Assembly: GCF_003011925.2 (NCBI RefSeq)
Contig: NZ_PXXU01000029.1
Span: 1-43,113 of the forward strand
DNA from: Nitrosomonas supralitoralis
Lineage (GTDB): Bacteria; Pseudomonadota; Gammaproteobacteria; Burkholderiales; Nitrosomonadaceae
DNA: 43,113 nt
Direction: 5' to 3'
Shown here one piece after another: positions 38,386 to 43,113 of the stretch (positions are counted from its first letter, which is position 1; each line of letters begins with the position of its first letter). Made by a program: the position numbers and the translations under genes. The notes under the pieces were generated by a model. It did not search any database and was not told where the DNA came from. It worked only from the letters and a program-made list of their open reading frames with translations.

Positions 38386-39108
38386 TTAATGGTCGAATGA
38401 GTAATCAAAAAGCTCAATGTCACGCGAATACAGTTTAGCCACAACCTCAGCGCTAGCATCATTGTAATAGCTGCGATAATCCCCCTTCTGGCTGTGATTT
38501 ATCTTTGAAAGATTAGCTGACACCCCTAATCTTTTAGCTAATATTTCAAAATCACTCTCCAAGGTTTCAAACCTCCCAATAAAATCCACATCGATTTCAT
38601 TATCCTTATTAACCACATATTCGCATTGGGGAATAAAATGCAAACCGCAGTAAATATCGGAAGATGTCAATCCATGCATAACAAAGCTTTGGAAATTATC
38701 AAATTTGTCCAGATGTTCGCGTGCCCATATTTTATCCTGCTCATCCAACCCTCCTTTCTTTAGGAAAACATAAGCCGATACCAAACGATCCCAAGGATTA
38801 CGCACAAAAGCAAATTTAAAATAATTTTTATAGCATTCAGCTCCAAATATCACCTGATAAGTCCGTGCAGTTAGGTGTCCACCACCTAAGCAACCAAATA
38901 ATGCCTGACAAACTGAAATGCCAGCAGTTTTGGGAATATGTATAAAAATACAATGCAAGTCGTCATAAGGTTTTAAGGAATAGCCATCGCTACTGACTCG
39001 TTGTCTCAATAATTTGTATTGTTTCCACCGAGTATATCCTTTTATATCTTGGCGTATGCCGAAAGGAATAATTTTCCCATAAGCCTCTTTGAGCCAACTT
39101 TGCATCAA
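38386..39108 (-). CDS. Sulfotransferase (Sulfotransfer_2 type), copy D
   Basis: The 240-aa protein belongs to a different branch, the type known from chondroitin and dermatan sulfotransferases. The phosphosulfate loop is IFIHIPKTAGISVCQALFG, and the 3'-phosphate motif FAFVRNPWDRLVSAYVFLKK. FIGRFETLESDFEILAKRLG near the end is the family's third block. The start may be either of two adjacent ATGs. It lies upstream of copy C by 167 bp on the same strand and is probably the first gene of the minus-strand cluster. Confidence 0.9.
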   Translation of the reverse strand: MMQSWLKEAYGKIIPFGIRQDIKGYTRWKQYKLLRQRVSSDGYSLKPYDDLHCIFIHIPKTAGISVCQALFGCLGGGHLTARTYQVIFGAECYKNYFKFAFVRNPWDRLVSAYVFLKKGGLDEQDKIWAREHLDKFDNFQSFVMHGLTSSDIYCGLHFIPQCEYVVNKDNEIDVDFIGRFETLESDFEILAKRLGVSANLSKINHSQKGDYRSYYNDASAEVVAKLYSRDIELFDYSFDH

Positions 39109-39439
39109 AAAATTCCTTGAAAATTATTATAAAAAAATTCTATTGTTCTATTTCGTAAACATAAACTTATGTATCAAATTGTAACTCAAGTTTAAACATC
39201 CAGCAATGAACGACTCCGCCCTTGTAGATAACAAAAATACTTCTAAATACCAGGATTTTTATTGCACTCTTAAGCAAAATCAGTTGTTTTCAGTTGCTTT
39301 TGAGGTCGTTCAGTTGCGTATATTTGCCTAAACATCCGGTTTGCGTATAATTAGCTTTAGAAAAAAAGCGTTTATTTTTTATATACACATTTAGCAGGAG
39401 GGCATTCGCGGTGCCTCCTTGATGCAAGAAAGAAATTTG
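39109..39439. other. Intergenic region between divergent arms
   Basis: About 330 bp between the minus-strand sulfotransferase D and the plus-strand sulfotransferase remnant. It should hold the promoter of the minus-strand cluster. An imperfect hairpin (AGGAGGGCA against TGCCTCCT, about 39396-39419) is present. No gene seen. Confidence 0.4.
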
Positions 39440-39759
39440 TGTCGTTTTTTGGTTTTTTATGAAGGACATAAGTAAATTTTTACAAAAGAGAAAGTAAATG
39501 AAAGCCGAATTAATAAAGATGCTGGAGTGGATTATTTTTATAAGCGCTTTGGAATGCTCGGTACATCTATCAAGCAGATAGGAAAAGTGATTAGGCACGC
39601 TGTTTTCGACACAATAACCAGATCGACTTACGTCAAGTTATTCCGCCCATGCGTGAGGACACAAGAATGCGTTTGCAAGACATGGTGGCTGACGATATGG
39701 GTGAACTGGCATACCAGATCAGTTCGGACGGGAAGATCTGCCATAGCCAAGCTGGTTAG
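39440..39759 (+). pseudogene. Sulfotransferase C-terminal remnant
   Basis: One frame reads FLQKRKVNESRINKDAGVDY then FYKRFGMLGTSIKQIGK, matching the FLEKKVNESVVIKNAKLDNF and IKQLGMIGRSIGGK region of sulfotransferase C. A second frame then reads HNNQIDLRQVIPPMREDTRM and LQDMVADDMGELA, matching NQIELRQVVPPMREDTRKHL and LQDELADDMSKLL, and stops at 39757. About ten residues between the two blocks are missing and the frame shifts there. The N-terminal two thirds, including both PAPS sites, are absent. It runs opposite to sulfotransferase C and directly precedes the deacetylase. Confidence 0.88.
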
Positions 39760-39792
39760 CGCTGTACAAGAGGTCAAGATGAGGATTGGTCA

Positions 39793-40560
39793 ATGCCTGT
39801 AACGATGTTGATGTACCATATGATCGCAGTTCCGGAGAATGCTGCGGAGGCTCGGTTTTGTCGAACCCCAGATGCATTCCGAAAGGATTTGGAACAAATT
39901 CAACAGGCAGGTTATCAGGTTCTATCGTTTGCGACAGTACTGGATGGGGTAGCAGGCAAGGTGGAACTTCCAGATAAAGCCGTAGCAATAACATTTGATG
40001 ATGGCATGGCATGCGCTTATGAGAATGCTTTGCCAATACTGCAGGAATTTTCTTATCCAGCTTCGGTTTTTGTCGTATCCGGTCTGGTGGGTGGATATAA
40101 TGATTGGTGTAAGGTTTTTGGATTTCCACGCAGGCGTATGCTGACGGCCAATGAAATTCGTGCTTTGGCTGGATCCGGCGTGAATATTGGCAGTCATACT
40201 GCTAGCCATCGTTGGCTTGGCAAGATCGACAAGGTTGCTGTATCTAAGGAAGTCCGCGAGAGCAAGGCAGCACTGGAGGATATACTTGGTCAAGAAGTAC
40301 CTCACTTCGCATATCCTTTCGGAAGCTGGAGCCCCGTAGCGCGGAATGCTGTTATAGAAGCTGGCTATTCGGGTGCTTGTTCGACAATATCTGGACGGAA
40401 TCGGAAAGGTGCAGATCCATACCTTTTGCACCGTTCAGAAATCAAGGGGGACGATGCACCTTGGCAATTTAGATTGAAATTAAGATTTGCAACCAATGAC
40501 ATGCCGCCTATTTCTGATGCTCGCCGTAAGCTGCGCCAAATCCTAGAAAAATGGAAATAG
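39793..40560 (+). CDS. Polysaccharide deacetylase (NodB-homology, CE4)
   Basis: The 255-aa metal-dependent deacetylase removes N- or O-acetyl groups from a glycan. The motifs are TFDDG (residues 67-71, catalytic base and metal Asp), H135-x3-H139 in SHTASHRWL (metal ligands), and FAYPFGSWSPVARNAV (substrate groove). No signal peptide is visible, so it probably acts in the cytoplasm or needs another start; ATG 39793 has only a weak GAGGAT ahead. It sits between the sulfotransferase wreck and an insertion-sequence fragment. Deacetylation of amino sugars would expose amines for N-sulfation (inference). Confidence 0.93.
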   Translation: MPVTMLMYHMIAVPENAAEARFCRTPDAFRKDLEQIQQAGYQVLSFATVLDGVAGKVELPDKAVAITFDDGMACAYENALPILQEFSYPASVFVVSGLVGGYNDWCKVFGFPRRRMLTANEIRALAGSGVNIGSHTASHRWLGKIDKVAVSKEVRESKAALEDILGQEVPHFAYPFGSWSPVARNAVIEAGYSGACSTISGRNRKGADPYLLHRSEIKGDDAPWQFRLKLRFATNDMPPISDARRKLRQILEKWK

Positions 40561-40582
40561 TGACGCCAAGTTTGAGTGACAA

Positions 40583-41329
40583 TTGGACCACCCGCCACTT
40601 ACGGGAACGCCACTGGCACGGTTACGTCACAAGGACAAATGGTTTGAATATGAGCAAACGATGATTCAAGGATTAAGCATCCGAAAGTCAGCGGACAACT
40701 GCGGGATAGCCAAGAACACAAGCTTTAAGTGGCGCCATCGTTTTTTACAAATACCTGCAACGCGTCAACCCGACAAAATGAATGGTATTGTCGAAGCAGA
40801 TGAAACCTATTTTCTGGAATCCTTTAAAGGACAGCGCCGATTACCCAGATCTGCACGCAAACGTGGTGGTAAAGCCGTCAAGAAAGGTACCTCAAAAGAA
40901 CAGGTGCCCGTATTAGTGGTACGTGACCGTCATGGTGAAACTGCCAACTGTATACTGCATGGCACAAGTACGCAACAAATCGAGCCAGCGCTTATCCCTC
41001 TGTTAAATAAGGATGTAATCCTGTGCACTGATGGGTTGCCTACGTATAAACAGATTGCCCGGCAAGCCAATATTGTTCACCGCCCGGTTAATATTGCTGC
41101 TGGCCAGCGCGTTATAAACAATATCTATCATATTCAGAACGTCAATGCTTATGACAGTCGACTCAAACAATGGATGAAGAAGTTTCATGGAGTAGCAACA
41201 CGTTATCTTGGGAGTTACCTCGGGTGGCACAGAATGATTGACCGTCTTGGTCAAAATATTACTCCAGCTCTATGTTTCCTATCATCTCTTGGAAAAACGA
41301 GACAGTTTCAACATCTAATTGTTACATAG
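40583..41329 (+). pseudogene. IS1595-family (ISXO2-like) transposase, N-terminally truncated
   Basis: About 248 codons match the ISXO2-like transposase from TGTPLARLRHKDKW onward: the helix-turn-helix RKSADNCGIAKNTSFKWRHRFL, the first catalytic Asp in VEADETYFLES, the second in LCTDGLPTYK, and the third-position region QNVNAYDSRLKQWMKKFHGV then YLGSYLGWHRM. The usual N-terminal zinc ribbon (about 60-70 residues) is missing, and the only upstream start is a TTG with no ribosome binding site. The truncation point lies about 25-40 bp after the deacetylase stop. Terminal inverted repeats were not found. Probably inactive. Confidence 0.85.
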
Positions 41330-41442
41330 CCTAACATTACCTATATTCTTACAAAAAAAGGTAGGATTGTATTTACCTGGAATAAAAAAGCTGTTTAATG
41401 ATGAATTGATTGGCTACGCCATATATGAAAGGATAATTATTA

Positions 41443-41750
41443 GGATACGCTCCAATGGAAAGCTTCTGGAGAGCAAATAAAGCACCCAGCCACAAGTTGC
41501 GACGTATTAAAAGCATTTATGTGCTGATTTTCAACAAGTCCTCCCCCCAAGCGGCGAGGAATTAAGCCCGAAAGAGACTAAAAAACGGACGTCGCTCCAT
41601 CGGAAGTTTAAAACACGAAGACAAGCCATTCAAGAGATTGCCGAATATATAGAAATCTATTATAACCGGCAGCGAAAGAGGGAAACACTAGGCCATCTGT
41701 CATTAGCAATATTTATACAGCGATACTATGCAAATATTCTCGATGCTTAA
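41443..41750 (+). pseudogene. IS3-family transposase (OrfB) C-terminal remnant
   Basis: Two pieces of an IS3-type integrase are readable: GYAPMESFWRANK, matching the D-N-A-x-x-E-S-F catalytic Glu region, and KFKTRRQAIQEIAEYIEIYY then NRQRKRETLGHLSLAIFIQRY, the typical C-terminus, ending at a stop at 41748. The stretch between is frame-disrupted and holds a C-rich run (CCTCCCCCC) not expected in the family. The remnant ends 36 bp before the start of the intact glycosyltransferase, so the insertion sequence may have replaced that gene's native leader. Confidence 0.8.
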
Positions 41751-41786
41751 CCCGAAGAAATCCAATTCCGACAGCACACCCCAGCC

Positions 41787-43001
41787 ATGAAGATTCTTTA
41801 TATTGTAGAGGACTGTTTTCCACCATTTCGAACTGATGTAGTCGAATTATTCGCCAAACAAATGCCGGCGCGAGGCCATCAGATAGATTGGTTGATGCAG
41901 AGAGGACCAGATGCACTTAATATATTGTCACCTACAAATTGGATGGGTAATATTGTGCACCTTACACTGCGTAACAAACACAAAGGATTATTAGGCCGAA
42001 TATTGAATAACCTGCTGGGTATGTGGGGCGATTTCATGATTATACCTCTGGCATTCAATGGTCGATATGACGTAATCCAAGTGCGTGATAAATTTTTTGC
42101 CAGCTTAATTGCTTGGCTAGCTGCTCGGCTGACAGGTGCTCGTTTTGTCTACTGGATGTCCTACCCATTCGCAGAATCTAAGCTATATCAAGCACGCAAC
42201 CGACTCGTGCCTCATCACTACCTGGTCTGGTTCAAGGGGCAGATCATTCGTAACCTGCTTTACAAAATTATCTTGCCACTGGCTGATCATATCTTTGTGC
42301 AGAGCCAACGTATGAAGGAGGATGTGGCGCAGCAAGGCATTCCTCTCGCCAAGATGACTCCGGTACCTATGGGTATCCGCGCCGACCGTGTTGGAAACGC
42401 TGAAGATGCTATAGCTCCAAACACTCGTACTCCCTTGTTACTCCATCTAGGAGTCATTATGCAGTTACGTCAGTCAGAGATGATGGTGCGCGTACTACAG
42501 CGAGTGCGCATTCGCTACCCATACGCTCGTCTGTTGTATGTAGGAGAGGGGCAGATATCCAGTGATCGTCAAGCGGTAGAGGAAGAAGCAGCTCGGTTGG
42601 GATTGTCGGCTGCCGTGACCATAACTGGTTTTCTGCCCATGGAAGAAGCTTGGGAGCACGTGAAATCTGCGGATATCTGTTTGTCTGCAATAGCCCCAAT
42701 TCCTGTTTTTTTGGTTTCATCCCCAACTAAACTGATTGAATATATGGCCATGGCCAAATGTATTGTTGCAAATGAGCTTCCAGAGCAATGTCAGGTAATG
42801 GAAGCAAGTGGCATCGGTTGGTGCATCCCATGGGATGAGCAAGCTTTTGCCAACGAGATCTGCAGCTTGCTAGGAAATCCCGAGCGTGCACGGAAGCTGG
42901 CTGCAAAGGGGCCTGATTGGGTACGAAAAAACCGCACATATAACGTGATTGCTGACTTGGTAGAATTACAATACAAGAAATTATCCCAGATTTCCCATTA
43001 G
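41787..43001 (+). CDS. Glycosyltransferase (GT4-like), intact copy
   Basis: The 404-aa GT-B enzyme begins MKILYIVEDCFPPFRTDVVE. The C-terminal donor domain has LLHLGVIMQLRQSEMMVRVL, LLYVGEGQISSDRQAVEEEA, and VFLVSSPTKLIEYMAMAKC. It is a full-length paralog of the frameshifted copy at 32765-33977 on the other strand. ATG 41787 has no clear ribosome binding site upstream, and an IS3 fragment ends only 36 bp away, so its expression may be altered or depend on read-through. It would add one sugar in the glycan; donor unknown. Confidence 0.9.
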   Translation: MKILYIVEDCFPPFRTDVVELFAKQMPARGHQIDWLMQRGPDALNILSPTNWMGNIVHLTLRNKHKGLLGRILNNLLGMWGDFMIIPLAFNGRYDVIQVRDKFFASLIAWLAARLTGARFVYWMSYPFAESKLYQARNRLVPHHYLVWFKGQIIRNLLYKIILPLADHIFVQSQRMKEDVAQQGIPLAKMTPVPMGIRADRVGNAEDAIAPNTRTPLLLHLGVIMQLRQSEMMVRVLQRVRIRYPYARLLYVGEGQISSDRQAVEEEAARLGLSAAVTITGFLPMEEAWEHVKSADICLSAIAPIPVFLVSSPTKLIEYMAMAKCIVANELPEQCQVMEASGIGWCIPWDEQAFANEICSLLGNPERARKLAAKGPDWVRKNRTYNVIADLVELQYKKLSQISH

Positions 43002-43113
43002 GTTTGATTTCTAATGAAAGCCATTAGAATAAGCTGTTATAAATAAGCATATTTTGGTAAATTAAAGTTATTTTCTAGATGTATATTTTTCTTCCGGGAG
43101 GTTTTGATAGAAT

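Noticed and set aside
39290..39598. 102-codon open frame on the minus strand opposite the sulfotransferase remnant
   Set aside because: It overlaps sequence with clear sulfotransferase homology on the plus strand, and its own translation shows no domain and no start signal.
43011..43027. CTAATG/CATTAG hairpin just after the last glycosyltransferase
   Set aside because: The stem is only 6 bp of weak pairs and no T-run follows, so it is not a convincing terminator.
1..43113. tRNA, rRNA, toxin-antitoxin, restriction or phage-defence genes
   Set aside because: I looked for tRNA-like cloverleaf arms, rRNA signatures and typical defence domains (helicase, nuclease, reverse transcriptase, TIR, methyltransferase) and recognised none.

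Overview
The window looks like a chromosomal segment of a betaproteobacterium of the Nitrosomonas type. This rests on the overall look of the proteins and the mix of a complete proton-pumping NADH dehydrogenase, sucCD and a sulfated-exopolysaccharide-like locus. No ammonia-oxidation gene is present to prove it. The first two thirds are mostly housekeeping genes. The last third (about 28-43 kb) is an accessory surface-polysaccharide region with insertion-sequence debris.

Layout: 0.2-1.3 kb holds a 2-Cys peroxiredoxin followed by a frameshifted ferritin-like gene. 1.35-4.2 kb (minus strand) holds glutamine-dependent NAD synthetase and a folX-folK pair. 4.2-6.4 kb is a decayed stretch: a wrecked LysR regulator that keeps a clean operator-like palindrome, two copies of a 28-bp repeat, one small membrane protein with a strong ribosome binding site, and hairpins. 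6.4-6.8 kb is a CBS-domain protein. 7.1-21.0 kb is a complete nuoABCDEFGHIJKLMN operon with nuoC and nuoD fused, tightly packed with ATGA and larger overlaps, and with one structured 109-bp gap between nuoI and nuoJ. 21.0-23.3 kb has a three-helix membrane protein, a REP/MITE-like imperfect palindrome, and a secreted Gly/Asp/His-rich repeat protein. 23.5-28.1 kb has sucCD, a small lipoprotein, the penicillin-binding protein DacB and a second CBS protein, closed by a bidirectional terminator.

28.1-43.0 kb is the polysaccharide region. The minus strand carries four intact sulfotransferases, a WecG/TagA-type glycosyltransferase, a GT4 glycosyltransferase, a Wzx-like flippase, a secreted glycoside-hydrolase-like protein, and a frameshifted glycosyltransferase. 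The plus strand beyond 39.4 kb carries the wreck of another sulfotransferase, a polysaccharide deacetylase, a truncated IS1595-family transposase, an IS3-family transposase remnant, and an intact glycosyltransferase.

The most interesting signal is that the two arms are diverged, inverted copies of a sulfotransferase-to-glycosyltransferase block. On the minus arm the sulfotransferase is intact and the glycosyltransferase is broken. On the plus arm the glycosyltransferase is intact and the sulfotransferase is broken. Together the genes suggest assembly, export, deacetylation, trimming and dense sulfation of a surface glycan; that pathway is inference from gene content.
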